NCBI GenBank assembly: GCA_020636675.1 | Contig: JACJXK010000011.1 | Span: 13,259 to 77,258 of the forward strand | Length of the DNA: 64,000 bases | Source: Prevotellaceae bacterium | GTDB taxonomy: Bacteria; Bacteroidota; Bacteroidia; Bacteroidales; Paludibacteraceae | Direction: 5' to 3' | In this document: piece after piece, positions 1 through 9,064 of the stretch | Layout of the letters: every line of letters begins with the position of its first letter | How positions within the stretch are numbered: the stretch's first letter is position 1 | Program-made: the position numbers and the translations under genes | The notes under the pieces: generated by a model | What the model was told of the DNA's origin: nothing | What the model saw: only the letters and a program-made list of their open reading frames with translations | Database searches by the model: none

Positions 1-497
1 AACATACCCTTAAAGCCCATATTCACCACACGCTCTCCGATTTCATCCGAATAGATGAGCTCCGTATTTCTAAACACGGTAGGTTTGACACCAAACAAGC
101 TCTGTATCTTTTTGGAATGCTCCTTCACCTGAAGTTCGAACTCATCGCCCTCCCAAAGGGAAGCCAACGAATGTGCGTAGGTCTCCGCCAAAAATTCCAC
201 ACAGCCCGTCTTCGCCAACTCACGAAAACTATCCACCACTTCCGGAACATACAGTTCCAACTGCTCCAAGGCGACACCCGATATGGAGTAGGCCACCTTG
301 AACGCACCATTAGTATCCTTTATCATCTGAAGGATAAGCCGGTTAGCCGGAAGATAACAATGCTCAGCCACACGTCTGATGATCTCCTCGTTATTGTAGT
401 CATCATAATAATAATGGTCACTACCTATATCGAAAAAGCGATACCTTCTCAAACGGAAAGGCTGATGTACCTGAAAATAGAAACAAACTGACTTCAT
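1..497 (-). CDS. GH57-type alpha-glucan hydrolase, N-terminal part
   Basis: This is the first 165 codons of a gene that runs off the left edge of the window. The protein starts MKSVCFYFQVHQPFRLRRY, and FxVHQPxRL near the N-terminus is the hallmark opening of glycoside hydrolase family 57 (alpha-amylase or 4-alpha-glucanotransferase type) enzymes. There is no signal peptide, so it should be cytoplasmic. It is the last of three co-directional genes after a debranching enzyme and a GT4 glycosyltransferase, a set typical of Bacteroidales glycogen or maltodextrin metabolism. The ATG at 497 directly precedes the conserved block. Whether it hydrolyses or transfers glucan cannot be told, because the catalytic part is outside the window. 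Confidence 0.88.
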   Translation of the reverse strand, partial: MKSVCFYFQVHQPFRLRRYRFFDIGSDHYYYDDYNNEEIIRRVAEHCYLPANRLILQMIKDTNGAFKVAYSISGVALEQLELYVPEVVDSFRELAKTGCVEFLAETYAHSLASLWEGDEFELQVKEHSKKIQSLFGVKPTVFRNTELIYSDEIGERVVNMGFKGM

Positions 498-534
498 TAT
501 CTAAACTTAACGATTAAAACTCTACAATAAAAAA

Positions 535-1797
535 TCAACGATGCAACACCATGTCATACACCTTGCGGACCTTTAGGGCCGCATACTCCCACTTTATCTC
601 ATCCACCTCATCTTTCCCTTCCGTCTTCAAAAAATCGGACATGGCCGGATAGGTGATGATGGAATAGATGGCATCCGCCATCGCATCAATATCCCAATAA
701 TCCACTTTTATGGCATTGTTCAAGATTTCCGCACACCCCGACTGCTTGGAGATGATTGTCGGCACACCTACCTGCATGGCCTCCAACGGAGAGATTCCAA
801 ACGGCTCGGACACCGACGGCATGATGTACACGTCGCTCGACTTAAGCATCTCATAAACTTCCTTTCCCTTCAGAAAACCCGTGAAGTGGAACTTGTCAGA
901 TATATTACGATAGGCCGCATGGCGTATCATCTTGTCCATCATATCGCCACTACCAGCCATCACAAAACGCACGTTATTAGTACGTTGCAGCACCCGATAG
1001 GCAGCCTCCACAAAATATTCAGGGCCCTTCTGCATGGTTATACGGCCAAGAAAAGTCACCACTTTATCTTTTGTTCCACGTTTTGGTTGGATAGCCTCTA
1101 TCTCTTTACTGATAGGCTCCACGGCATTGTGCACCGTCGTCACCTTGGCCGGATCGATGTTATAACGATAAATGACAGTATCCCTTGTCAAATTGCTCAC
1201 CGTAATGATATGGTCGGCCTCATCCATTCCCCGCTTCTCTATTTCATATACAGCAGGATTCACATTGCCACGGCTACGGTCGAAGTCGGTGGCATGGACA
1301 TGGATAACTAGCGGCTTGCCCGTCACATGCTTGGCATGGATGCCGGCCGGATAGGTCAACCAATCATGAGAATGGATGATGTCAAAATCCAACGCCCGGC
1401 ACACCACACCGGCCACCGCGTCGTAGTTATGGATTTCCTCGAACAGATTGTTCGGATAACGGCCGGAAAACTCAACAGAACCGATGCCGTTGGTTCCTAT
1501 CTTCGAATTATCCTCGCGGATACAGTCACGGTAATGATAATACTCATCCGTAGAAAGACGACCGTTCAACTCCGAATTCAAATAATTCCACTCCGGATCT
1601 TTCCAGACAATAGGGACCTTATTGGCACTCACAATCTTCAAGAAGCTCTGGTCTTCATCGCCCCACGGTTTTGGCAACATGAACGTTATGTCCATGTCGT
1701 TCTGCAAAGACATACCTTTGGTAAGTCCGTAACTTGCAGTTCCAAGACCACCCAATATATGGGGAGGAAATTCCCAACCAAACATCAAAGCCTTCAT
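535..1797 (-). CDS. GT4 family glycosyltransferase (glycogen synthase-like)
   Basis: A 420-residue cytoplasmic glycosyltransferase with the GT-B fold. The N-terminus MKALMFGWEFPPHILGGLGT is the glycine-rich nucleotide-sugar/acceptor loop, and the C-terminal half has VTFLGRITMQKGPEYFVEAA and SVSEPFGISPLEAMQVGVP, the GT4 motif with EPFG and the donor-binding EAM. I chose the ATG at 1797 rather than an upstream TTG at 1803 because the family starts right before ALMFGWE. It sits between the debranching enzyme (29 bp upstream) and the GH57 gene (37 bp downstream), so a role in glycogen chain synthesis or modification is likely. True GlgA (GT5) proteins look different, so I do not assign that symbol. 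Confidence 0.88.
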   Translation of the reverse strand: MKALMFGWEFPPHILGGLGTASYGLTKGMSLQNDMDITFMLPKPWGDEDQSFLKIVSANKVPIVWKDPEWNYLNSELNGRLSTDEYYHYRDCIREDNSKIGTNGIGSVEFSGRYPNNLFEEIHNYDAVAGVVCRALDFDIIHSHDWLTYPAGIHAKHVTGKPLVIHVHATDFDRSRGNVNPAVYEIEKRGMDEADHIITVSNLTRDTVIYRYNIDPAKVTTVHNAVEPISKEIEAIQPKRGTKDKVVTFLGRITMQKGPEYFVEAAYRVLQRTNNVRFVMAGSGDMMDKMIRHAAYRNISDKFHFTGFLKGKEVYEMLKSSDVYIMPSVSEPFGISPLEAMQVGVPTIISKQSGCAEILNNAIKVDYWDIDAMADAIYSIITYPAMSDFLKTEGKDEVDEIKWEYAALKVRKVYDMVLHR

Positions 1798-1826
1798 AAA
1801 CAAAATAAATTAAAAAGATGAAAGGA

Positions 1827-3767
1827 TCACGCCTTGAAATTCTTCAACACTTTCAAGATCCTCAATATTTCGGCCACATTCATGGCAAACGAGATGCCGC
1901 CTCTTCCCTTAAACGGAGGGTTGGCATCATACATTTCGGAGAGGGAACCGATACAGTTCAAATACATCTCCTCCTCAAATCCAATCAGCGAACGCTCGGC
2001 AAACGAGACGCCGCTATGCTTATATATTCTCAAGTAAGCCTCAATGTAAGCGCCCATCAGCCAAGGCCAAACCGCACCTTGGAACGAGGAGAAATCCCTG
2101 TCCGCCTGCGAACCCTCACACGTGCCGTGATAGTTTGGACTCTTCGGGCTCAACGACCTCACACCCTTCGGGGTAAGAAGCTCCTTCGTAGTAATATCCA
2201 GAATCGACTTCTTCTGTTTGTTGTCCAATGGCGAATAAGCCAAAGAAACCGCAAAAATCATATTCGGACGAACCGACTGCTCCCGATAAGATTCAGACAC
2301 AAAATCGTAAAGATAAACGCCGTTCCAAAAGACGGAAGAGAAGCTCTCCTTGGCCTTCTCTGCTAAGGCAGAAAGGTTGTCGGACAGATATGCTTCCCCA
2401 AACTTGCCCGCCAACTCGGAGGTAAATCGAAGAGCATTATACCAAAGGGCATTTATCTCCACCACATAACCACTGCGTGGAGTGATTGGCTTCCCGTTGA
2501 AAGTCGAGTTCATCCAAGTCACAGCCCTATCCCAACCATTCACATAAAGAAGTCCGTTCTCGTGAAGGAAAAGATTAGGATGACGTTGTTTGACAACGAA
2601 ATCAACAATATCTTTCAGAAGAGAACCATACATCTCCCACATCTGTTCAACGCCAGCCTCTTTCGAATATTCCTGTAACGCCCAAACCACCCATAGCAAC
2701 ACATCCGGATCGTCAATCTCCAGCACATCGCGTTCTATCGGCTCTCCGTTCATGAAATGATAGATGGCGGGAGTCATCGTCTTCATAATCTTCTCGAAAC
2801 CTGTCAGGTCATCAAATGCCAACGAAACGCCCGGCAGCGAGACAAACATATCCCTAGCCCGGCACTTGAACCATGGATAACCGGCCAACAGATACAGTTC
2901 CTCCGGATTCTTCCGGTTAAAGAACTGCTGCGCCGAGTTCTTCAAACAATTGAAGAAACTGGAACGGGAGGTCCGTTTGGAAATTTCTTCCCGATAGATG
3001 CCATCCAAAGCATCCACGTCCACCTCGCTGATGCCAGCAGAGAAGATAATGGATTCTCCTTTCTTTATTGGCAACTCAAAATAGCCGGGAACGAAAAGAT
3101 CCTCCTTATAGGCATAACCGCGTTCCTGCTCTTTCGGATACTCTATGCCTTTGTTCCATGAGGGGCAAGAGACAAACTCCGCCTCCTTATTAAATTGCAT
3201 GTACAGATCCGGATATCCGGGATACATACGCATCGACACTCCATACTCCACCTCCTTATAGGTAGTATTGGCATTGTAATTTTCGGAACACAATGAGTTT
3301 ACGCTACGGAATGCCAAAAACGGACGAAACCGAAGCGTCGTCTCCGAATGCGCATCAATCAATGTATACTTGATTAGAATTCTATTCTCGTACGAGATGA
3401 AGATCTTCTCTTTCGCCAAAAGCACGCCACCCACCCTATAAATGCAATAAGGGACGACGTCACAGTTGAACTCTCGCATATATTTATGCCCTTTCGGCGA
3501 ATAGTTGTCACCCGCATATTTGTGGATGCCGAGATTAAACTCAGCCCCATGCTGAACTACCGTTTCGTCAAAAGAAGAAAGCAACACATGATTGTCATCA
3601 TCCAAACTCTTAATCGGAATGGTCAACAGTCCATGATACTTTCTTGTATTACATCCTATTATCGTAGTACAATGATAAGCCCCCGACTTATTAGTACGCA
3701 ACATCTCCTTCGTGAGCGACTCTTCTAGGTTGGAGAGCAGAGACTTATCAAAATTCAGATAACCCAT
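1827..3767 (-). CDS. Glycogen debranching enzyme (amylo-alpha-1,6-glucosidase family)
   Basis: A 646-residue protein with the two-part layout of the bacterial glycogen debranching enzyme family: an N-terminal beta-sandwich domain with GAYHCTTIIGCNTRKYHGLL, the 'RKYHGLL' block that marks the family, and a C-terminal alpha/alpha-barrel (GH133-like) with YPWFKCRARDMFVSLPG and the late AVWPWLMGAYIEA segment. It should hydrolyse alpha-1,6 branch points of limit dextrins in the cytoplasm. The ATG at 3767 gives MGYLNFDKS, the usual start. It is the first gene of the minus-strand glycogen operon, and its promoter should lie in the AT-rich DNA upstream. Confidence 0.92.
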   Translation of the reverse strand: MGYLNFDKSLLSNLEESLTKEMLRTNKSGAYHCTTIIGCNTRKYHGLLTIPIKSLDDDNHVLLSSFDETVVQHGAEFNLGIHKYAGDNYSPKGHKYMREFNCDVVPYCIYRVGGVLLAKEKIFISYENRILIKYTLIDAHSETTLRFRPFLAFRSVNSLCSENYNANTTYKEVEYGVSMRMYPGYPDLYMQFNKEAEFVSCPSWNKGIEYPKEQERGYAYKEDLFVPGYFELPIKKGESIIFSAGISEVDVDALDGIYREEISKRTSRSSFFNCLKNSAQQFFNRKNPEELYLLAGYPWFKCRARDMFVSLPGVSLAFDDLTGFEKIMKTMTPAIYHFMNGEPIERDVLEIDDPDVLLWVVWALQEYSKEAGVEQMWEMYGSLLKDIVDFVVKQRHPNLFLHENGLLYVNGWDRAVTWMNSTFNGKPITPRSGYVVEINALWYNALRFTSELAGKFGEAYLSDNLSALAEKAKESFSSVFWNGVYLYDFVSESYREQSVRPNMIFAVSLAYSPLDNKQKKSILDITTKELLTPKGVRSLSPKSPNYHGTCEGSQADRDFSSFQGAVWPWLMGAYIEAYLRIYKHSGVSFAERSLIGFEEEMYLNCIGSLSEMYDANPPFKGRGGISFAMNVAEILRILKVLKNFKA

Positions 3768-4229
3768 ATATCTTACGCAATTTTAATTATAACGGGAACT
3801 CCACTTTAATTTCAGTTCGCTTTTTCGCATACAACGGCCATGAAAGAAGACAATGTCATAAGCTCAAATAAGCATCCGGTTTTCATCAGAACAAAAGAAA
3901 AACCGTCTCTATTCATAGCGTCAAATGGCAGTTCCTTTTAACAATCATAAAAGTACATATTAAAAGCAAAACACACAAAAAAAAGCGAACTTTTTCAAGA
4001 CACAGAAGGCACAAGTGGGATAAAATCCGAAACTCGGCCTTTTCTTAATCAAATAACAAGAGAAATGTACAGTTGTTTTTAATTTCGGAGGAAATAATTA
4101 CGTAATCGCAAAAACAAGGTTTCTCTTTGGATTAAGAATTCGTAAAAAAACAACTCGGTGCGGTTCAACTCATCTTGTCAATGTGAGTGATTCTCAACCA
4201 TAGCATGGACAAAAAAAGCATCTCATGGG
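3768..4229. other. Intergenic region upstream of the glycogen operon
   Basis: About 460 bp, AT-rich, without a convincing coding frame. It must hold the promoter of the minus-strand glycogen operon. I did not find a full TTG-N20-TAnnTTTG match, so none is assigned. The right side grades into repeat copy A. Confidence 0.5.
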
Positions 4230-4464
4230 TTTTCGGGCGGGATTTATAGGACAATGCAGAACTTTTTGAAGACGCATCCCCATCAGCAGGCAGACACTCG
4301 CCTTTGGCCTCGGAGACGAAGAGGTGTGTGCCGCAACGCAAAGAATCCTTTTTTATACGAGGTATAAAGAAACAAAAAAAGTTTTAGCGAAGAATCGTAC
4401 TACACAGCCCAAATAACTATGGCATTTCATCAAAACAGGCACAGGTCCATTTTTAACGGTTACT
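4230..4464 (+). repeat. Dispersed noncoding repeat, copy A
   Basis: First of six related copies in this window (A-F). It shares GGGATTTATAGGA (like GGATTTACAGGA in C), the block ACTCGCCTTTGGC, GAGGTGTGTGCCGCAACG, AAAAGTTTTAGCGAAG and the terminal CATTTCATCAAAA...GGTTACT with the others. It holds no transposase or other ORF. Its right end, ending TTACT at 4464, overlaps the last codons and the stop of the alpha/beta hydrolase gene (stop at 4453-4455). Left boundary is approximate. Confidence 0.75.
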
Positions 4465-5433
4465 TAAAGTGGGGAACCGCACCTCCGCCTCATCCTTTTT
4501 TCTGACACTCCAACCATCCAACAAAGACAGCAGCTCCGACATGACATCCGCCCTATTGGTCTCATTCAACATTTCATGACGTCCACCTTCATATTCATGC
4601 ATGGAGACGTCCGCCATGCCCATTCTCCGATAAGCCTCATAAAGTTTGCGTGGAGACGAGCCGTACTCCCCCACCGGATCTTCTGACCCGAAAAAGAGGA
4701 AAACCGGGAGATTTTTCGGAATCCCCGCCATCATACGGGAAGTATGGATAGAAAAGAGACCCTCAAACATATCACAGAAAAAAGAGACAGTGGGCACAAA
4801 CGTACATTTCGGGTCGGCATCATAATTTCGAATCAGGGCCTTGTCCCTAGAAAGCCATGAGTTTTCACTCTCCGGACTCTCCACCCTCAAGTTGTAACGG
4901 CCAAATACCATCCATTTCAGCAAAGCAGAACGATGTCTCGCACCCCTAAACAGACGAATAAATCCAGCCAGAACCCTAGCCGAGGAGACCAACGCCAACC
5001 GTGGACCCGCCGTTCCCGACAGCAAACAGCCAGAGATGACGTGTTCCCGTCCATATCTCTCCATATACCCCTGAGAAACAAAAGAGCCGAAAGAGTGACC
5101 GAGAAGAAAGACTTTGATTGCAGGATAGCGGGAAGACACCGCACCCAGCACCTCCCTCAAATCGTCAACGACACGGCCAAAACCATGACGCTCGGCCAAA
5201 AAGCCCAAATTTTCGGAAGCGACGGCCGTCTCCCCATGTCCTCGTTGGTCATGGGCATAAAGGGCCACCCCATTCGCACAAAGGAAGGTAGCAAACTCAT
5301 CATAACGTTCGGCAAACTCCTTCATGCCATGACACACCACCAACACATATCTGGGCTGCATATCGGGCAACCAAGCATGCAATATAACTTCTACGCCGTC
5401 TGTCATTATCAGTCCTTCCTTTTCTCTCCTCAT
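4453..5433 (-). CDS. Alpha/beta hydrolase, monoacylglycerol lipase/lysophospholipase type
   Basis: A 326-residue serine hydrolase. VLVVCHGMKEFAERYDEFA is the oxyanion/HGxxE region of monoacylglycerol lipases, YAHDQRGHG is the conserved DxRGHG strand-loop, and FLLGHSFGSF holds the nucleophile serine in GxSxG. The C-terminal GGRHEMLNE carries the catalytic histidine, and FGSEDPVGE the aspartate region. No signal peptide, so a cytoplasmic lipase or esterase for lysophospholipid or monoglyceride is likely. I chose the ATG at 5433 because AGGAG lies just upstream at suitable spacing; an in-frame start at 5502 would add a poorly conserved lysine-rich leader. The last residues and stop come from the end of dispersed repeat copy A, so the native C-terminus may have been replaced. 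Confidence 0.85.
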   Translation of the reverse strand: MRREKEGLIMTDGVEVILHAWLPDMQPRYVLVVCHGMKEFAERYDEFATFLCANGVALYAHDQRGHGETAVASENLGFLAERHGFGRVVDDLREVLGAVSSRYPAIKVFLLGHSFGSFVSQGYMERYGREHVISGCLLSGTAGPRLALVSSARVLAGFIRLFRGARHRSALLKWMVFGRYNLRVESPESENSWLSRDKALIRNYDADPKCTFVPTVSFFCDMFEGLFSIHTSRMMAGIPKNLPVFLFFGSEDPVGEYGSSPRKLYEAYRRMGMADVSMHEYEGGRHEMLNETNRADVMSELLSLLDGWSVRKKDEAEVRFPTLSNR

Positions 5434-5742
5434 TTTCTCCTTTTTTTGTTTCTCCACAAACTTACAATTTTTATTTGTCATCTTCTTTTCTATAATTATC
5501 AAAAAGAGAAACGAGATTCTTTCCCTGATAGAACAGTGAACGGCTTTCTATCATTTTTGGAGGACAAGGAAATACACTTTTCAAAAAAAAAGGAAAAACC
5601 TTATTTATTTACGGGGCACAAAATGAATTGTACAAGTACGGGCATATGTTTTGATTCATTTGCTTGTATTTTTTGACCGACAAAACGGTGATTTCTTTAA
5701 TTTGCCTTTGCACCAGCTTGGATATTGGCATTTAAACAAAGG

Positions 5743-5766
5743 AAAAGCCCCGTTTAAAGGGCTTTC
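5743..5766 (-). terminator. Hairpin at end of the ribbon-helix-helix remnant
   Basis: AAAGCCC and GGGCTTT form a 7-bp stem around a 7-nt loop and are followed on the minus strand by a T-rich tail. The stop codon of the remnant gene lies inside the loop. Confidence 0.6.
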
Positions 5767-5927
5767 TCGCTGCGTTGTAGCTTCTCTCTGATGGCTTCGT
5801 TGATGAAGCGGCTACGGTTGGGTTGTGCGTTCTGTAAATCCGATAGATCGGCGTCTATACGGAAGTTTACATTGACGGTTGCACCACACTTTGATTTGCG
5901 CCCCGCACCTTCTCTTTTCGCAACTTT
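5754..5927 (-). pseudogene. 5'-truncated ribbon-helix-helix DNA-binding protein
   Basis: An open frame of 57 codons with no ATG, GTG or TTG usable at its front; an in-frame TGA lies at 5934-5936. The translation has KREGAGRKSK, then NVNFRIDADLSDLQNAQPN and RFINEAIREKL. This is the beta-strand plus two-helix layout of small ribbon-helix-helix regulators common in Bacteroidales. A normal member would have a start and a few residues before KREGAGRK. The break lies just left of dispersed repeat copy B (about 5965 on), which suggests that insertion of the repeat, or a deletion beside it, removed the 5' end. It could still be read from an unusual start, but I think it is dead. Confidence 0.6.
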
Positions 5928-5964
5928 AAGTGATCAAGAAGAAACAACTTACTAAAGCTCGAAA

Positions 5965-6368
5965 CATCTTGAAAGTATGCTTTCCAGGCATTGCATTGAT
6001 AGCAAACATTTCGTAGATTTTTGAACATGATTTTTCAAACGTCTCTTTCTCAACAGGCGTACACTCGCCTTTGGCCGCGGAGGAGGGGAGGTGCGTGCCG
6101 CAGCGTGGAAAAACCTTTTTGCCCGAGGTACGAGGGAATAAAAAAGGTTTTAGCGGAGGGACGTGCCGTACCTCCCGGAATGCGGGCAACAGCGCAGGCA
6201 CTTTTGCTTACTTTTCTTGCCGGAGAAAAGCAGGATGACGGAAATGATTGTCGTGTATGGTGCATTTCTTCGGAATGCGGTTGCCGATGCCTATTTCCCC
6301 CTCTACAAAGAGATGATGCCTATGGCATTTTGTCAAAATCGTCATAAGTTGTTTTTTTGCCGATTACT
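5965..6368 (+). repeat. Dispersed noncoding repeat, copy B
   Basis: The longest copy. It begins near GTATGCTTTCCAGGCATTGCAT and has the shared blocks ACTCGCCTTTGGCCGCGGAGG, GTGCGTGCCGCAGCGT, AAAAGGTTTTAGCGGAGG and GGGCAACAGCGCAGG, then an extra stretch of about 110 bp relative to copy C, and the common end GGCATTTTGTCAAAATCGTC...CGATTACT. An outer stem of 10 bp (6086-6095 with 6167-6176) and an inner stem of 10 bp (6111-6120 with 6141-6150) form a long hairpin. Short open frames through it are not supported. Confidence 0.8.
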
Positions 6369-6745
6369 TAATAGTATATTTGCAATGAACAAGTCCAAAA
6401 GTGGGAGGGGCTGCAACCTCTCCCTGAAAGTTACCATTTTGTGGTTACCATTTTATGGTTATCGTAATGGTTGCCTTCCCAATTTTGAAAGTAAGTTTTA
6501 CCTCTTTTACTTCCATTTTAATTGGCTTTTGGCTTGTTTTTCCTACTCTTTTCAAGGTTTTCGGAATCCCCTGTTGTAACCCTTTTGATTACACCATATT
6601 GTTAGTATATGGCATCGCCAAAGATTCAGCACGCCCACCCACCCTCCATCATCACGACATTTGAAATTATATGCCGGAAAGGCTCCCTATCTAGCCGTTT
6701 TTTTGTTTATTTGCAATCCAAAACAATCTTTCAAAACTACAAGGA
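6369..6745. other. Intergenic region before the metallopeptidase
   Basis: About 375 bp. A TATATTTG element lies at once after repeat B and short hydrophobic frames follow in two phases (to 6579 and 6664), but neither has recognisable similarity and they overlap each other, so I call no gene. The stretch near 6430-6470 repeats TACCATTTT twice. The region should hold the promoter of the metallopeptidase. Confidence 0.4.
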
Positions 6746-7606
6746 ATGAAACTAGACGGAAGACGAAGCAGCGGCAACGTGGAAGACGGACGTTCCCGAA
6801 AACCGGCGATGGGCGGCAAGGGATTAAGCATCGGCGGCATCGTCATTGTAGGCATCATCGTATGGCTGATGGGAGGCAATCCGACTGAGATACTGCAACA
6901 AGTGCAGCAGCAAGGCATCAGCCAGACCGACGACAAGGAATACCAACCCACACAGAAGGAGGAGGCTCTCAAAAACTTCGTCTCCATCATCCTTGCAGGG
7001 ACAGAAGACGCATGGAAAGAAATCTTCGCAGAAATGGGCAAAGAATATAGAGAACCGAAACTGCACATATTCCGGACTTCCGTCACCTCCGGTTGCGGAA
7101 CGGCCACCGCATCTACGGGTCCGTTCTACTGCCCAGCAGACGAGACCGTTTACATTGACCTGTCCTTCTTCGACGAGATGGAAGGACAGCTGCACGCCGG
7201 TGGCGACTTCGCCTACGCCTACGTCATAGCCCACGAGGTGGGGCATCATGTGCAAAACCTATTGGGCATTCTTGACAAAGAGAGGGCCGAAGAGGCTGCC
7301 AATCCAAGGAAAAGGAACGAACTCAGCGTGCGGACAGAACTGCAAGCCGACTTCTTTGCCGGAGTCTGGGCCCACCATGACAACAAGAACTTCAACTCTT
7401 TGGAAGACGGAGACATAGAAGAAGGCCTCAACGCCGCCGCCGCCATCGGCGACGACCGCCTACAGATGGAAGCCCAAGGCTATACGGTACCGGAATCATT
7501 CAACCACGGCACCTCCGCCCAACGCGCAAAATGGCTGAAGTTAGGCTATAAAACCGGAAATCTGAAATTCATGGACACCTTCCGTCCCGACTATTCAGAA
7601 CTATAA
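6746..7606 (+). CDS. Neutral zinc metallopeptidase, YpfJ family
   Basis: A 286-residue protein of the 'putative neutral zinc metallopeptidase' family. It starts MKLDGRRSSGNVEDGRS, the conserved N-terminal R(R)SxNVED block of this family, followed by one membrane helix (about residues 28-44, ISIGGIVIVG-like) and a periplasmic domain. Zinc ligands are in YVIAHEVGHHVQN (HExxH), with the downstream glutamate in RTELQADFFAGVWAH, where ELQAD is the family signature. GCGTATASTGPFYCPADETVYID is also conserved. Substrate is unknown for the family. It stands alone between dispersed repeat B and the BadF kinase. Confidence 0.92.
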   Translation: MKLDGRRSSGNVEDGRSRKPAMGGKGLSIGGIVIVGIIVWLMGGNPTEILQQVQQQGISQTDDKEYQPTQKEEALKNFVSIILAGTEDAWKEIFAEMGKEYREPKLHIFRTSVTSGCGTATASTGPFYCPADETVYIDLSFFDEMEGQLHAGGDFAYAYVIAHEVGHHVQNLLGILDKERAEEAANPRKRNELSVRTELQADFFAGVWAHHDNKNFNSLEDGDIEEGLNAAAAIGDDRLQMEAQGYTVPESFNHGTSAQRAKWLKLGYKTGNLKFMDTFRPDYSEL

Positions 7607-7661
7607 AAGAGAGGATAAACATAACATTGACAAACGATTATTTTTTGACGAAAATCCGAAC

Positions 7662-8510
7662 ATGTATATAATAATAGATAGCGGCTCAACTAAAACGGAA
7701 CTAAGACTGCAAGGCAGCAAAAACTCCGACAACGAGTCCATCATCATTCCCGGCATCAATCCGTTTTACCAAACGGAGAAGGAGATTTCAGACCTCCTGC
7801 AGAGCGCCATCAACATAGAGCTACCCGCCCAAAGCATACGCAAGATTCACTTCTACGGCGCCGGCTGTTCCTTCCCCGACAAGAAGACTATGGTAGCCAA
7901 CGCACTCAAGACATTCTTCACGAATGCGGAGATAAACGTGGAGAACGACCTGTTGGCCGCATCCCGCGCACTCTTCGGTAATCAGGAGGGAATTGCCTGC
8001 ATACTCGGCACCGGATCCAACTCCTGCCTATACAACGGCAAGGAGATAGAGATGAACGTCTCCCCGCTGGGCTTCATCCTCGGCGACGAAGGCAGCGGAG
8101 CCGTCATCGGGAAAAAGTTTGTGGCAGACTGCCTGAAAAACCAACTACCAAACGCACTGAAAGACAAATTTCTGGACAGATACAGCACCACGCCAAAAGA
8201 TATCATGGACAACGTCTATAAAAAGCCGTTTCCCAACCGATACTTGGCCTCTCTATGCCATTTTCTCCTCGAAAACATAGAGGACACGTATGTCCGAAAG
8301 ATAATAAAAGAGAGCTTCTGCGAATTCTTCGACCGCAACATCAAACAATACCCTTACAATGGAAGACTGGGTTTCGTAGGGTCCGTAGCCTTCCTATTCC
8401 AAGACATACTGACAGAAGTGGCCGATTCGAGAGGCTACAAGATAGAGAAAATAATCAGGGCTCCCATGGAGGGGCTCATCACATACCACGCAAAAAACAA
8501 AGAACAATGA
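7662..8510 (+). CDS. BadF/BadG/BcrA/BcrD-type ATPase, N-acetylglucosamine kinase-like
   Basis: A 282-residue ASKHA-fold kinase. MYIIIDSGSTKTELRL is the first phosphate loop (DxGSTKT), INPFY follows as in Bacteroidota members, and CILGTGSNSCLYNG and GFILGDEGSGAVIGKKF are the second phosphate motif and the sugar-binding GDEGSG loop typical of N-acetylglucosamine kinases. It probably phosphorylates an amino sugar in the cytoplasm. Its stop overlaps the rimM start in ATGA, so the two are translationally coupled, an arrangement without an obvious functional link. Confidence 0.88.
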   Translation: MYIIIDSGSTKTELRLQGSKNSDNESIIIPGINPFYQTEKEISDLLQSAINIELPAQSIRKIHFYGAGCSFPDKKTMVANALKTFFTNAEINVENDLLAASRALFGNQEGIACILGTGSNSCLYNGKEIEMNVSPLGFILGDEGSGAVIGKKFVADCLKNQLPNALKDKFLDRYSTTPKDIMDNVYKKPFPNRYLASLCHFLLENIEDTYVRKIIKESFCEFFDRNIKQYPYNGRLGFVGSVAFLFQDILTEVADSRGYKIEKIIRAPMEGLITYHAKNKEQ

Positions 8511-9064
8511 TAACAAAAGACGAAATATTCAGGATAGGAAAAATCCTCAAACCGCACGGACTACAAGGAGAACTAACGTTCGCTTTCGATACGGACATTT
8601 TCGACGAAGTAGAAACTCCTTACTTCATCTGCGAGATAGACGGCATATTCGTACCTTTCTTCATCGAAAGCTACCGTTTCAAAACAGACGAGACGGCCTT
8701 GGTTAAGTTCGAAGGAATAGACAACGACAACGATGCCAAGGAACTTTCGAACACGGAGCTCTATATGTCTCGCAAATTCATTCCGGAGAATGAAGACACA
8801 GACTCCATCGAGGCCGAAGGGTGTGACTTCTACGTGGGCTACCACATAACAGACAAAGACGGACAAATGATTGGAGAGGTGGTTGAAGTAGACGACTCGA
8901 CAGAAAATGTGCTATTCGTTCTGGAAACACCGGACAAAAAAGAGGTTCTCATTCCCGCCCAAGACGAGTTTATCATAGAGATAGACGACGTCAAACACTC
9001 CATCAAGATGGATCTTCCTTACGGACTGATAGATTTAGACGATCCCTCCCTAGAAGAAGCGTAA
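8507..9064 (+). CDS. rimM: Ribosome maturation factor RimM
   Basis: A 185-residue protein that helps 30S subunit assembly by acting on the 16S rRNA head domain with S19. FRIGKILKPHGLQGEL is the diagnostic N-terminal GxxxxPHGLxGE motif, followed by a beta-barrel and the C-terminal PRC-barrel with EVLIPAQDEFI and IKMDLPYGLIDL. A longer in-frame reading exists upstream, but it overlaps the kinase gene in another phase and lacks similarity; the ATG at 8507 overlaps the kinase stop and gives the family's normal length. Confidence 0.95.
   Translation: MITKDEIFRIGKILKPHGLQGELTFAFDTDIFDEVETPYFICEIDGIFVPFFIESYRFKTDETALVKFEGIDNDNDAKELSNTELYMSRKFIPENEDTDSIEAEGCDFYVGYHITDKDGQMIGEVVEVDDSTENVLFVLETPDKKEVLIPAQDEFIIEIDDVKHSIKMDLPYGLIDLDDPSLEEA

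Noticed and set aside
6021..6664. Several overlapping plus- and minus-strand frames within and after repeat B
   Set aside because: They overlap one another, are not conserved between repeat copies, and the repeat copies differ by frame-breaking changes.
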